64,000 bases of DNA. Source: Cryomorphaceae bacterium 1068. Lineage in GTDB: Bacteria; Bacteroidota; Bacteroidia; Flavobacteriales_D; Cryomorphaceae. Below are positions 20,967 to 29,157 of this stretch, piece after piece. The notes under the pieces are model-generated. The model saw only the letters and a program-made list of their open reading frames with translations. It made no database searches and was not told where the DNA came from. The DNA lies in the NCBI GenBank assembly GCA_027214385.1, contig JAPVXR010000004.1, positions 124,001 to 188,000 of the forward strand, in the 5' to 3' direction. Positions within the stretch are counted from its first letter, which is position 1, and each line of letters opens with the position of its first letter. A program made the translations under genes and the position numbers.

Positions 20967-21467
20967 ATGAAATACTATCTACTCCTAATTCTATCATTCG
21001 CCTCTATTGTTTCAAGTGTTTCTGCTCAAGACGGAAATACGACAGTACCATCAGCAACCGTAAAATCCATTGACGGAAAATCTTTTGATACGGCTGATTT
21101 CAATAATGACGGCAAACCGATGATTATAAATTTTTGGGCTACTTGGTGTGCTCCCTGCAAAAAGGAACTGAACAATATTGCAGAAGTATATGACGACTGG
21201 GTTGAAGAAACAGGAGTTAAGTTGGTGGCTATATCTATTGACGATGCCCGAAGTCAATCAAGAGTCCTCCCATATGTAAATGGTTCATCTTGGGAATACG
21301 AAGTATACATTGACGAAAACCAAGACTTTAAACGAGCCATGGGTGTTAATAATGTTCCGCACACGTTCCTGGTAGACGGTTCAGGAAACATTGTTTATTC
21401 ACACAACAACTATGCTCCAGGTGACGAAGATGAACTCTTCGAGAAGATTATTGGTCTTCTCAACTGA
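20967..21467 (+). CDS. TlpA-family thioredoxin-like protein
   Basis: 166 residues with a signal peptide (1 to about 21, ending SVSAQ) and one thioredoxin fold. The redox motif is WCAPC at residues 60-64 in NFWATWCAPCKKELN, and the cis-proline region is VNNVPHTFLVDG. Family members reduce or exchange disulfides of periplasmic proteins, for example in cytochrome c maturation. Here the neighbours are Omp28-like proteins with their own CxxC pairs, which are plausible partners (inference). It lies 11 bases before the DUF6029-like barrel gene. Confidence 0.92.
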   Translation: MKYYLLLILSFASIVSSVSAQDGNTTVPSATVKSIDGKSFDTADFNNDGKPMIINFWATWCAPCKKELNNIAEVYDDWVEETGVKLVAISIDDARSQSRVLPYVNGSSWEYEVYIDENQDFKRAMGVNNVPHTFLVDGSGNIVYSHNNYAPGDEDELFEKIIGLLN

Positions 21468-21478
21468 GACTCGGATGT

Positions 21479-23176
21479 ATGAAAAAGCTAGTCACCCTCT
21501 CAATCATTTTATTTAGCCTGACGGAGGTATTTAGCCAAGACCCTTTTCAGGTAAGAGGAAACTTTTCCATTGATGCTCAATATTACCGGGAAGACTCTGC
21601 TATCGCAGCTGTGGTTCCTGATGAACAAATCGCCCTTCAGGGTTTCGGTAATATCATTTTGACCAAAGGAAAGTTTGAAGCAGGCGTCAGATTCGAAACT
21701 TACTTACCTGCGTTTGTCGGTTATCCTGCAGGCGCACCTTGGGAGGGCACTGGAATAGGATATCGATATGCCAAGTACAACGGTGATAAACTTGAGATCA
21801 CAGTCGGAAATTTCTACGAACAATTTGGATCAGGACTAGTACTTAGAACTTGGGAAGATCGAGGACTTGGAGTGGACTACGCTCTCGATGGTATTCGAGT
21901 GGTAGCAAGGCCGATTGACGGTATTACTGTAAAAGGACTCTACGGGAAACAGCGCTTCAATTTTAATGATGGCTATCAAAATGGTGATGGGATCGTACGG
22001 GGTGCAGATATTGAATTCAACCTTAATCAGCTATTAGACTCTGTAATTAACTTCAAAGGTCAATGGACGGTTGGTGGTAGCTTTGTGAGTAAGTACGAGC
22101 AAAACAGAAACCCCGTTTATGACTTCCCTGAGAACGTAGGATCAGGTTCAGTCAGGCTGAAATATCAATACAGTGGTTTTCAATTTAGCGGTGAATATGC
22201 CTATATCTCGACAAATCCGTCCTCACTTAATAGTAATATCGTAGATATACCTGATTCTCTTGATCCTTCCGTGGGTATTTTCCAGTATGGACAAGGCTTG
22301 CAAATACATACCAACTATTCTAAAAAAGGCTTCGGAGTTGGCTTAACCGCGAGTTCTATTTCCAACATGGCCCTTCAGAGCCAACGAAACTCAGGGCCAT
22401 TCGACTCTTGGATCAATTACCTGCCGCCAACCTCTGTACTTCAAACAGCCTTGCTGGCTCAGTTTTATCCATATGCAACACAACCAAATGGTGAAGTTGC
22501 TCTCAGGGGAGATGTTTTCTACAACATCCCTAAGAAAAGTCTCTTAGGCGGTCGATACGGTACGAAGCTAGAAGTTAGTTACACTCATATTCAATCACCT
22601 GATTTCCCTGTAGTTGATGATTTCGAGATAAACAGGAAAGGTATTGAACCAACTCTATTTAGCTGGGGAGATGAAACTTACTATGAGGACTTTAATGCGA
22701 AGGTGACCAAAAGGGTTTCGAAAAAGTTCAAAGCGAGCTTAATGTACATGTATATCCAGTACAATAATGATGTTGTTTTGGGCGCTTATGACTATAACAA
22801 TAACCCAACCAAAGGGACCGTATTCGCTGATCTCATCGCTTTCGAGGGAAGTTGGAAAATAAAGAAAGGCCACAACCTGCGGTTCGAACTGCAAGCTCTT
22901 TTTACTGATCAACACCTCCAAGACTGGTTGGCGGTAGTTGCAGAATACACTGTTTCACCACATTGGTTCTTTTCTGCTGTTAACCAATATAATTACGGAA
23001 ATGCCGATGGAGACAAGTTCAACTTTCCCGTTGTATCGACAGGATACATCAATGGAAGCAATAGAATTTCCGTCTCCTATGGTCGTCAACGAGCCGGAGT
23101 ATTTTGTGTAGGTGGAGTTTGTAGAGTTGTTCCTGCTTCGAATGGCCTTACAATAAGTTTGACAAGTAGTTTTTAA
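21479..23176 (+). CDS. Predicted outer-membrane protein, DUF6029-like
   Basis: 565 residues with a signal peptide (1-20, ending EVFSQ) and a long series of amphipathic strands ending in an aromatic residue (TISLTSSF), typical of outer-membrane beta-barrels. Segments such as FEAGVRFETYLPAF, VGNFYEQFGSGLVLRTWEDR and GIRVVARPIDGITVKGLYG resemble Bacteroidota proteins labelled DUF6029. The C-terminal FCVGGVCRVVPAS holds two cysteines, unusual in a barrel and interesting beside a thioredoxin. It is 2 bases before the Omp28 lipoprotein. No function is established; substrate uptake or export for this locus is a guess. Confidence 0.8.
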   Translation: MKKLVTLSIILFSLTEVFSQDPFQVRGNFSIDAQYYREDSAIAAVVPDEQIALQGFGNIILTKGKFEAGVRFETYLPAFVGYPAGAPWEGTGIGYRYAKYNGDKLEITVGNFYEQFGSGLVLRTWEDRGLGVDYALDGIRVVARPIDGITVKGLYGKQRFNFNDGYQNGDGIVRGADIEFNLNQLLDSVINFKGQWTVGGSFVSKYEQNRNPVYDFPENVGSGSVRLKYQYSGFQFSGEYAYISTNPSSLNSNIVDIPDSLDPSVGIFQYGQGLQIHTNYSKKGFGVGLTASSISNMALQSQRNSGPFDSWINYLPPTSVLQTALLAQFYPYATQPNGEVALRGDVFYNIPKKSLLGGRYGTKLEVSYTHIQSPDFPVVDDFEINRKGIEPTLFSWGDETYYEDFNAKVTKRVSKKFKASLMYMYIQYNNDVVLGAYDYNNNPTKGTVFADLIAFEGSWKIKKGHNLRFELQALFTDQHLQDWLAVVAEYTVSPHWFFSAVNQYNYGNADGDKFNFPVVSTGYINGSNRISVSYGRQRAGVFCVGGVCRVVPASNGLTISLTSSF

Positions 23177-23178
23177 TC

Positions 23179-24057
23179 ATGAAGAATTTCAAATTATTCA
23201 TCCTAGCTGGCCTGTTTTTTTGGTCGTGTGATAAACCAGATAGTCCTTACCTGGACAATGACAGAGATTTAGGAACCGCTGAAGGTGTAATCATATATGG
23301 TTCCTCTTTTTTTGATTCATACGAATCGACTGTCCTTCTTGAAGATTTCACAGGTTATAAATGTCAGAATTGCGGTCCTGCCCTAGCTACTGCTGACTTG
23401 CTCCAAGAACAGTGGGAAGAACGAATAGTAGTAGTTGGCTACCATGTATTATCCTTTTTCGCAGCACCTGACATTGCACCCCAACCACCAAATTTCATTT
23501 TTTCAAAAGACTTTAGAACCGAGGAGGGAGAAGCGCTGGCTGAAGATGAAAGCATTCTTTCACTTCCTCAAGGTATGGTGAACCGAACTGATTTTGGTTC
23601 AGGACGACCTCAGCTGGCGGGTGATTGGTCAGGTCTCGTTTCCGACCAAATGAGTCTGGAAGCACGCGGATTTGTTGATGTTATTGCTGATTCGGTTGTA
23701 GTAGAAGATAGCGAGGTGACTTTTGCGATAGCACTGAGACCACTATCAGAAGTTGAAGAAGATTGGAATCTCGTTGTAGGCATTTACGAAAACGATATTA
23801 TTGAAGGTCAAAAAGACGGGAGTGATATTATATACCCATTCTCTCATCAACACGTTTTCAGAGGGTATGTAAATGGTCGATTCGGCCAAGCTGTTATTTC
23901 TCCTGATCTTTCTCTAGCTGATGATGAAGCTGTATATTATAAGTTTACCACAGCTTTAGACGGCGAATGGGTACCTGAAAACTGCTACATTTTTGCCTTT
24001 TTGCAAAACCCATCTACCTTAGAGGTTCTCTCAGTGGCAAAGGCACCCGTGCTATGA
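23179..24057 (+). CDS. Omp28-related lipoprotein with CxxC motif
   Basis: 292 residues with a lipoprotein signal (FFWSC, lipid cysteine 17) and an Omp28-like thioredoxin-related domain: VLLEDFTGYKCQNCGPALA with CQNC at 62-65, and a long beta-rich C-terminal half. Unlike the first Omp28 protein of the locus it has no T9SS domain, so it should stay lipid-anchored in the envelope. Its TGA overlaps the ATG of the next gene (ATGA). The pairing of one secreted and one anchored Omp28 protein suggests a relay with TlpA; this is inference. Confidence 0.85.
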   Translation: MKNFKLFILAGLFFWSCDKPDSPYLDNDRDLGTAEGVIIYGSSFFDSYESTVLLEDFTGYKCQNCGPALATADLLQEQWEERIVVVGYHVLSFFAAPDIAPQPPNFIFSKDFRTEEGEALAEDESILSLPQGMVNRTDFGSGRPQLAGDWSGLVSDQMSLEARGFVDVIADSVVVEDSEVTFAIALRPLSEVEEDWNLVVGIYENDIIEGQKDGSDIIYPFSHQHVFRGYVNGRFGQAVISPDLSLADDEAVYYKFTTALDGEWVPENCYIFAFLQNPSTLEVLSVAKAPVL

Positions 24058-24668
24058 GGTTAGTATTATTTGGTCTCATGTTCTTTACCCTACCTTTATG
24101 GGGTCAAACTGAAAATGATGACAAAAGCTTTTCTTTCTTTCTACAAGCGGGTATGAATGCCAGTCAAGTGGGTGGTGATGGACTCCAAGGTTTTGATAAA
24201 TTGAATTTCGCTGCTGGTATTGGCGTAAAGCGCATAATCAACGAAAAGTTTGATTGGCAGCTTGGAATAAACCTTCTCCAAAAAGGGAGTAGAAAAGTAG
24301 CCGACCCGGATAATGGTGACCTGACAGAATACAAAATGTCACTTCTCTACGCTCAGGTTCCGATTCTATTCGAATACAAATACAACGAGAAGATATCAGC
24401 CATAGGTGGCACCGGTTTTGGATTTCTGCTCTCAGCTGAAGAGACTGATTTCAACGGTGTGATAGATAATACACCCGACTTTAATGTGCTTGACTTTTCT
24501 CTAATTCTAGCTGTGAAATACAATATTTCAGAAAGATTTGGAGCCGAACTTAGATACGATCAATCGCTTCTACCAATCCGGACAAGGGGTGACATTGACA
24601 TTCCACTTGTGCTAGGATCGCAGTTCAATACGGTATTAGGGGTACTCTTGTCGTATTCAATCAACTAG
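24054..24668 (+). CDS. Small outer-membrane beta-barrel protein (PorT/OmpA-barrel type)
   Basis: 204 residues with a signal peptide (1 to about 18, ending LWGQ) and an eight-strand type barrel: FFLQAGMNASQVGGDG, FAAGIGVKRIINEKFDWQLGINLLQKGSRK, then LSYSIN at the end. The AGxN...G-F--G--V pattern is that of Bacteroidota outer-membrane beta-barrel proteins including PorT. Its start overlaps the Omp28 lipoprotein stop by 4 bases, and it is the last gene of the locus. I would not equate it with the T9SS component PorT on this evidence. Confidence 0.8.
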   Translation: MRLVLFGLMFFTLPLWGQTENDDKSFSFFLQAGMNASQVGGDGLQGFDKLNFAAGIGVKRIINEKFDWQLGINLLQKGSRKVADPDNGDLTEYKMSLLYAQVPILFEYKYNEKISAIGGTGFGFLLSAEETDFNGVIDNTPDFNVLDFSLILAVKYNISERFGAELRYDQSLLPIRTRGDIDIPLVLGSQFNTVLGVLLSYSIN

Positions 24669-24799
24669 CTCTAAGTGTAAGCTTAACACTTTGATTTTCA
24701 TTTACCTAAAAAAAATGTTAATCCGTCGAAAAGCGATATACGCTTCATAATTATTAGCCGTTTAGTTCTTATCTTAAACGAACCAAAAAGAACAAGGAC

Positions 24800-24997
24800 A
24801 TGCTGGAACTAAGTAAAAAGATCCTTCAAAAAGTAAGTTTCGATCGTAAACTCTTTCAGAAGGAACTTAGGAAATCCCTCAATTGGCTTAAACCAAATGA
24901 GCGTGTTCTCCTAAAAACCTGGTGCTTGGCTACCTTTGGAGCCACCTACCATGAAATCATAATGGAAGTATTCGAATCTATGGGCGCCTCTCTCTGA
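24800..24997 (+). CDS. Small conserved-looking helical protein, unknown function
   Basis: 65 residues (MLELSKKILQKVSFDRKLF...), basic and predicted helical, no signal peptide or membrane segment. It is supported as a gene by its own ATG after a 131-base non-coding leader, the absence of any competing ORF, and an intrinsic terminator that overlaps its last codons. I recall similar short proteins in Flavobacteriia but cannot confirm it here. The LKPNERVLLKTWCLATF segment is the most distinctive part. It is convergent with ruvB. Confidence 0.65.
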   Translation: MLELSKKILQKVSFDRKLFQKELRKSLNWLKPNERVLLKTWCLATFGATYHEIIMEVFESMGASL

Positions 24998-25009
24998 GGC
25001 GCTTTTTTT
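24984..25009 (+). terminator. Intrinsic terminator overlapping the 3' end of the 65-residue ORF
   Basis: GCGCCTC pairs with GAGGCGC (7 bp, TCTCT loop), followed by seven T. The stop codon (24995-24997) is inside the hairpin, so the last ribosome would sit on the terminator. Confidence 0.85.
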
Positions 25010-25013
25010 ATGT

Positions 25014-26039
25014 CTAAAAAAGACCTTGCTGTTCGCCGCCTCTATTCATAGCTCTGCCCAGGTGAGCATATGCCGCATCGGTAGCTTGACGCCCTCTGGG
25101 GGTTCTCATCAGGAAGCCTTCCTGTATTAAAAAGGGCTCATAAACCTCTTCAATCGTTCCCGAATCTTCACCTACTGCTGTTGCGACCGTACCTAGACCG
25201 ACCGGGCCTCCTTTAAACTTGTCAATAATGGTGAGGAGAATCTTATGATCCATCTCATCCAGACCGTGCGTATCCACATCCAGAGCTTCAAGTGATGATT
25301 GAGCTATTTTCATATCAATTACTCCATCCCCTTTTACTTCTGCAAAATCCCTTACTCTGCGCAGTAGGGCGTTTGCAATTCGCGGAGTCCCTCTTGATCT
25401 TCGAGCTATTTCATGTGCTGCTCTGTTTTCTATCGGAATATTGAGAATCTCCGCACTTCTTTTCACAATTCCCGCAAGGATATCAGATGTATAGTAGCTC
25501 AATCTGCTATTTATGCCGAATCGAGCCCTTAAAGGCGCCGTAAGCAAACCGGAACGCGTAGTTGCTCCTACTAATGTAAATGGATTGAGATCGATCTCTA
25601 CAGTCCTTGCATTTGGTCCTGTATCAATAACAAGATCAATCTTAAAATCTTCCATAGCTGAATAGAGATACTCCTCTACTATTGCCGAAAGTCGATGGAT
25701 CTCATCTATAAACAGTACATCATTTTCTTCCAGATTAGTAAGCAATCCTGCAAGATCACCCGGTTTATCCAATACAGGTCCAGAAGTTACCCTCAGCCCA
25801 ACACCCAATTCTTGAGAAATGATTGTTGCCAGAGTAGTTTTCCCCAATCCAGGGGGACCGTGTAAGAGGACATGGTCCAAAGATTCCCCTCGCCTCTTGG
25901 CGGCAGTTACAAAAACCTTCAGGTTTTCCAAAACCTTGTCTTGACCTTGAAAGTCTCCAAATGATTTTGGTCTTAAGACTTTCTCAAGTTCTGAATCTGT
26001 AAATGAGGACGAATCCCTTAAATCAAACTGATCTGACAT
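25014..26039 (-). CDS. ruvB: Holliday junction branch migration helicase RuvB
   Basis: AAA+ ATPase ring that drives branch migration with RuvA. From the ATG at 26039 (MSDQFDL) the product has 341 residues. It shows [11 protein letters not shown], Walker [12 protein letters not shown], Walker [11 protein letters not shown], sensor motif [12 protein letters not shown], and the C-terminal winged-helix region ending [16 protein letters not shown]. An upstream in-frame ATG at 26069 would add ten residues outside the family's usual start and overlaps the ctaD terminator, so it is not used. It stands alone between the 65-residue ORF and the oxidase operon. Confidence 0.95.
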   Translation of the reverse strand: MSDQFDLRDSSSFTDSELEKVLRPKSFGDFQGQDKVLENLKVFVTAAKRRGESLDHVLLHGPPGLGKTTLATIISQELGVGLRVTSGPVLDKPGDLAGLLTNLEENDVLFIDEIHRLSAIVEEYLYSAMEDFKIDLVIDTGPNARTVEIDLNPFTLVGATTRSGLLTAPLRARFGINSRLSYYTSDILAGIVKRSAEILNIPIENRAAHEIARRSRGTPRIANALLRRVRDFAEVKGDGVIDMKIAQSSLEALDVDTHGLDEMDHKILLTIIDKFKGGPVGLGTVATAVGEDSGTIEEVYEPFLIQEGFLMRTPRGRQATDAAYAHLGRAMNRGGEQQGLF

Positions 26040-26067
26040 ATTGATTTCAAAGATACTGTGAATATGC

Positions 26068-26094
26068 AAAAAGGGCCCGCATATGCGAGCCCTT
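26068..26094 (-). terminator. Intrinsic terminator of the Act-cytochrome oxidase operon
   Basis: On the minus strand AAGGGCTCGCAT pairs with ATGCGGGCCCTT (one G-U pair, very tight loop), followed by a T run. It lies 24 bases after the ctaD stop and directly before ruvB. Confidence 0.8.
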
Positions 26095-26117
26095 CAATTC
26101 TTTATTATATGAACTGC

Positions 26118-27914
26118 TTAATGCTCTTCTTCACCATCGGTCAAAGGAACATTCTGCGGCACATAATCAAGCTCTTTTCCCGGCTTACTATAATCATAAG
26201 GCCATCTATGAACAACAGGAATCGCGCCTGGCCAGTTTCCATGAATGTGCTCAACCGGAGTAGTCCACTCAAGTGTATTGGACTTCCATGGGTTCTGAGA
26301 TGCTTTTTGACCTCTATAGATACTCCAGAAAAAGTTGAAAAGGAAGATCGCCTGTGCGGCAGCGGCAAATATGGCGAAGGTCGTAACCAATACGTTCAAG
26401 TCATACACACCATCAAACATCGGATAATCGGTGTATTGGTAGTATCGTCTTGGAGCTCCTGCCAACCCGACAAAGTGCATTGGGAAGAATACCCCGTAAC
26501 CTCCGACAATCGTCATCCAAAAGTGAGCATAACCCAGTTTGGAATTCATCATTCTACCAAACATCTTCGGAAACCAATGATAGACTCCCGCAAACATTCC
26601 GAATATAGCAGATAGCCCCATCACAATGTGGAAGTGAGCTACAACGAAATAAGTATCGTGAACATTTATGTCCAGTGCCGAGTCAGCAAGAATAATACCT
26701 GTCAATCCACCTGTAACGAAAGTTGATACCAAACCAATGGAGAAAAGCATAGCAGGTGTAAAAACCAAATTACCTTTCCATATTGTGGTTATGTAGTTAA
26801 AGGCTTTTACTGCTGATGGGATAGCGATCAAGAGTGTTGTGAAAACGAATACTGACCCAAGGAATGGACTCATTCCCGACATGAACATGTGGTGTCCCCA
26901 AACAATAAATGAAAGGAAACCGATAGCCATGATCGAACCAATCATCGCCCTGTATCCAAAAATCGGCTTTCTAGAGTTTGTCGCGATTACTTCCGAACTA
27001 ATTCCAAGTGCCGGGAGCAATACGATGTAAACTTCAGGGTGGCCTAAGAACCAGAACAAGTGTTCATAGAGAATAGGACTACCACCCACAGGGTCAAGAG
27101 CCTCGCCTGCTACGTAGATGTCACTTAAATAAAACGCTGTACCCATGGACCTGTCCATGATCAATAACAATACCGCTGCAAACAAAACCGGGAAAGACAA
27201 TACCCCAAGAATAGCAGTCACTAAGAATGCCCATATAGTCAATGGCAATCTTGTCATTTTCATACCCTTGGTACGCAAATTCAGAATAGTAACGATGTAG
27301 TTCAGACTCCCCAAGAGTGAAGAGGCAATGAATAGTGCCATACTCACCAACCACAGCGTCATTCCAAGTCCTGATGAAGGCATCGCTTGGGGAAGTGCAC
27401 TTAAAGGCGGATAAATAGTCCATCCTCCACCCGCAGCTCCGGTTTCAACAAACAGGGACGAAACCATAATAACACTCGATACCAAGAAAAACCAGTATGA
27501 AAGCATATTCAGGAACCCTGAAGCCATATCTCTCGCTCCAATTTGCAATGGAATAAGAAGGTTACTAAACGTACCACTCAATCCTCCCGTCAATACAAAG
27601 AATACCATTATAGTACCGTGTATCGTAACCAGTGAGAGGTACATGTTTCGATCTAAAACTCCGTCAGGCGCCCAACGGTCTCCCAAGAAGTAGTTCAAAA
27701 TTTCAAAACTTTCTCCTGGCCAAGCCAATTGTAGTCGGAAAAATACCGACAACATCATGGCGATGATACCCATAAAGATCGCAGTCGTTAAAAACTGCTT
27801 ACTGATCATTTTATGATCTTGCGAGAATACGTATTTGCTTACGAAACTCTCTTTCTCATGGTGGTGCTCATGTGAGTGAGCGTGTGCCTCGTGTGTTTCT
27901 ACAGTAGCTGACAT
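26118..27914 (-). CDS. ctaD: Cytochrome c oxidase subunit I
   Basis: Haem-copper oxidase catalytic subunit (598 residues, about 12 membrane helices) that reduces oxygen to water and pumps protons. It has the CuB histidine and cross-linked tyrosine segment WFLGHPEVYIVLLPALG with the proton-channel Glu of the A1 type, HHMFMSGM for the next CuB ligands, and VHDTYFVVAHFHIVMG for haem a and a3 ligands. The N-terminus has a His-rich cytoplasmic stretch (about residues 5-20). It is the last gene of the act-cta operon, 12 bases after ctaC. Subunit III does not follow, so it must be encoded elsewhere. Confidence 0.96.
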   Translation of the reverse strand: MSATVETHEAHAHSHEHHHEKESFVSKYVFSQDHKMISKQFLTTAIFMGIIAMMLSVFFRLQLAWPGESFEILNYFLGDRWAPDGVLDRNMYLSLVTIHGTIMVFFVLTGGLSGTFSNLLIPLQIGARDMASGFLNMLSYWFFLVSSVIMVSSLFVETGAAGGGWTIYPPLSALPQAMPSSGLGMTLWLVSMALFIASSLLGSLNYIVTILNLRTKGMKMTRLPLTIWAFLVTAILGVLSFPVLFAAVLLLIMDRSMGTAFYLSDIYVAGEALDPVGGSPILYEHLFWFLGHPEVYIVLLPALGISSEVIATNSRKPIFGYRAMIGSIMAIGFLSFIVWGHHMFMSGMSPFLGSVFVFTTLLIAIPSAVKAFNYITTIWKGNLVFTPAMLFSIGLVSTFVTGGLTGIILADSALDINVHDTYFVVAHFHIVMGLSAIFGMFAGVYHWFPKMFGRMMNSKLGYAHFWMTIVGGYGVFFPMHFVGLAGAPRRYYQYTDYPMFDGVYDLNVLVTTFAIFAAAAQAIFLFNFFWSIYRGQKASQNPWKSNTLEWTTPVEHIHGNWPGAIPVVHRWPYDYSKPGKELDYVPQNVPLTDGEEEH

Positions 27915-27926
27915 AAGCTTCTAATT

Positions 27927-29138
27927 TCAATTTTTTTCGGCCAACGGGCCATCTTCTACAACTTTATCTTCTTCACTTTCTTTCTTAGCCTTCATACTTT
28001 CAGGCTCAACAAAAGGCTTCTGTTCAGAGAGCCATTTTGCAAAATCTTTTTCAGACTCTACGACAATATTCATTTGCATGTTATAGTGGGCTGATCCACA
28101 TACCTTGTTGCAAAGCAGTATGTAATTAAACTCAGCATCATCCATAACGGTTCTCATCGAATCCGTGGTAATAGTGGGCTTGAATGCAAATTTGGTAGTC
28201 ATCCCCGGAACAGCATTCATCTGAGCTCTGAAGTGAGGCATGTATGCCGAATGGATAACATCACGAGAATTGATATTGAAAGAAACATCTCTTCTGATAG
28301 GTAGATGAAACTCTCCCTTAACAATGATGTCATCGTAAGCAGTAGAGAAATCTTTATTGCTTTGTTTAAAGTTTAAGATCTTAGCTATTTGGCGCTTGTA
28401 AGCACCTATTCTATCTTCCAGTTCTTCAACTTGATCATCAGGTAAGATTTCATTAGCCAACTTACTCTCTGTTTTTGAGATCCCCTCTTTCAACTCGATT
28501 ACTCGAGCTTCGATTGTTTCGTCAGTAATAAGACCAAGAGGGTTCTGAGAGGTAATCAATAGGTAATTTGACTCTCCCATTACTCCATCAGGTCCCGCAT
28601 ATCGTGCTGTCCAATCAAATTGTTTTGCATACAGCTGAACCTGCACTGCATCTGCAGAAGGCTCGTCAGTCACATCATTCCACACTTTCAATCCATAGAT
28701 TATCAAGAAGGCAAGTGCGATTGTAGGGATGATAGTCCAAATAAGTTCGAGTTTGTTGTCGTGAGCAAAGTAATAAGCCTTTCTGTTCTTATTGTGAACA
28801 TATTTCCATGAAAAGAAAAACAAAAGGAAATTGACAATAAAAAAGACAGCTATTAATATAATCCAGTTTACATTGAATAGCTGGTCAACCTCCATACCAT
28901 GTTCTGATGCTGCAACAGGTAAAAGCATATCACCATATGCCGCGAACTGCCAGATAAAAAACCCGAAGAAGGCTATCATAAACAATAGCCAAAGGTTTGC
29001 ATTCACCTTATTGGATGTAGGTGAAATATCCTCTTCACGTCGCTTTTGAAGCTCAGAGGAAACTTGATATACTTTGGCGATCTGGGCTATACCTACTACA
29101 GCCAAAATAACCACCAGTACTAAAAGAAGCTTCTCCAT
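27927..29138 (-). CDS. ctaC: Cytochrome c oxidase subunit II
   Basis: Carries the CuA centre that accepts electrons from cytochrome c. The 403-residue protein has an N-terminal helix, a further pair of membrane helices (about 50-70 and 90-115; LLFFFSWKYVHNKNRK, then LIWTIIPTIALAFLIIYG), and a periplasmic CuA domain with VIHSAYMPHF and the ligand motif CNKVCGSAHYNMQM near the C-terminus. An insertion of about 70 residues with coiled-coil character (around 215-285) splits the cupredoxin domain. The C-terminus is charged and low-complexity. It lies 19 bases after actF. Confidence 0.95.
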   Translation of the reverse strand: MEKLLLVLVVILAVVGIAQIAKVYQVSSELQKRREEDISPTSNKVNANLWLLFMIAFFGFFIWQFAAYGDMLLPVAASEHGMEVDQLFNVNWIILIAVFFIVNFLLFFFSWKYVHNKNRKAYYFAHDNKLELIWTIIPTIALAFLIIYGLKVWNDVTDEPSADAVQVQLYAKQFDWTARYAGPDGVMGESNYLLITSQNPLGLITDETIEARVIELKEGISKTESKLANEILPDDQVEELEDRIGAYKRQIAKILNFKQSNKDFSTAYDDIIVKGEFHLPIRRDVSFNINSRDVIHSAYMPHFRAQMNAVPGMTTKFAFKPTITTDSMRTVMDDAEFNYILLCNKVCGSAHYNMQMNIVVESEKDFAKWLSEQKPFVEPESMKAKKESEEDKVVEDGPLAEKN

Positions 29139-29157
29139 AATCTTTTCCTTATCCTAA

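Noticed and set aside
24054-24668. Small barrel considered as the T9SS component PorT
   Set aside because: Only a generic eight-strand barrel pattern is visible; the neighbours are thiol proteins, not T9SS core genes.
26058-26615. 185-residue plus-strand ORF opposite ctaD
   Set aside because: Shadow of the highly conserved oxidase subunit I coding region and its terminator.
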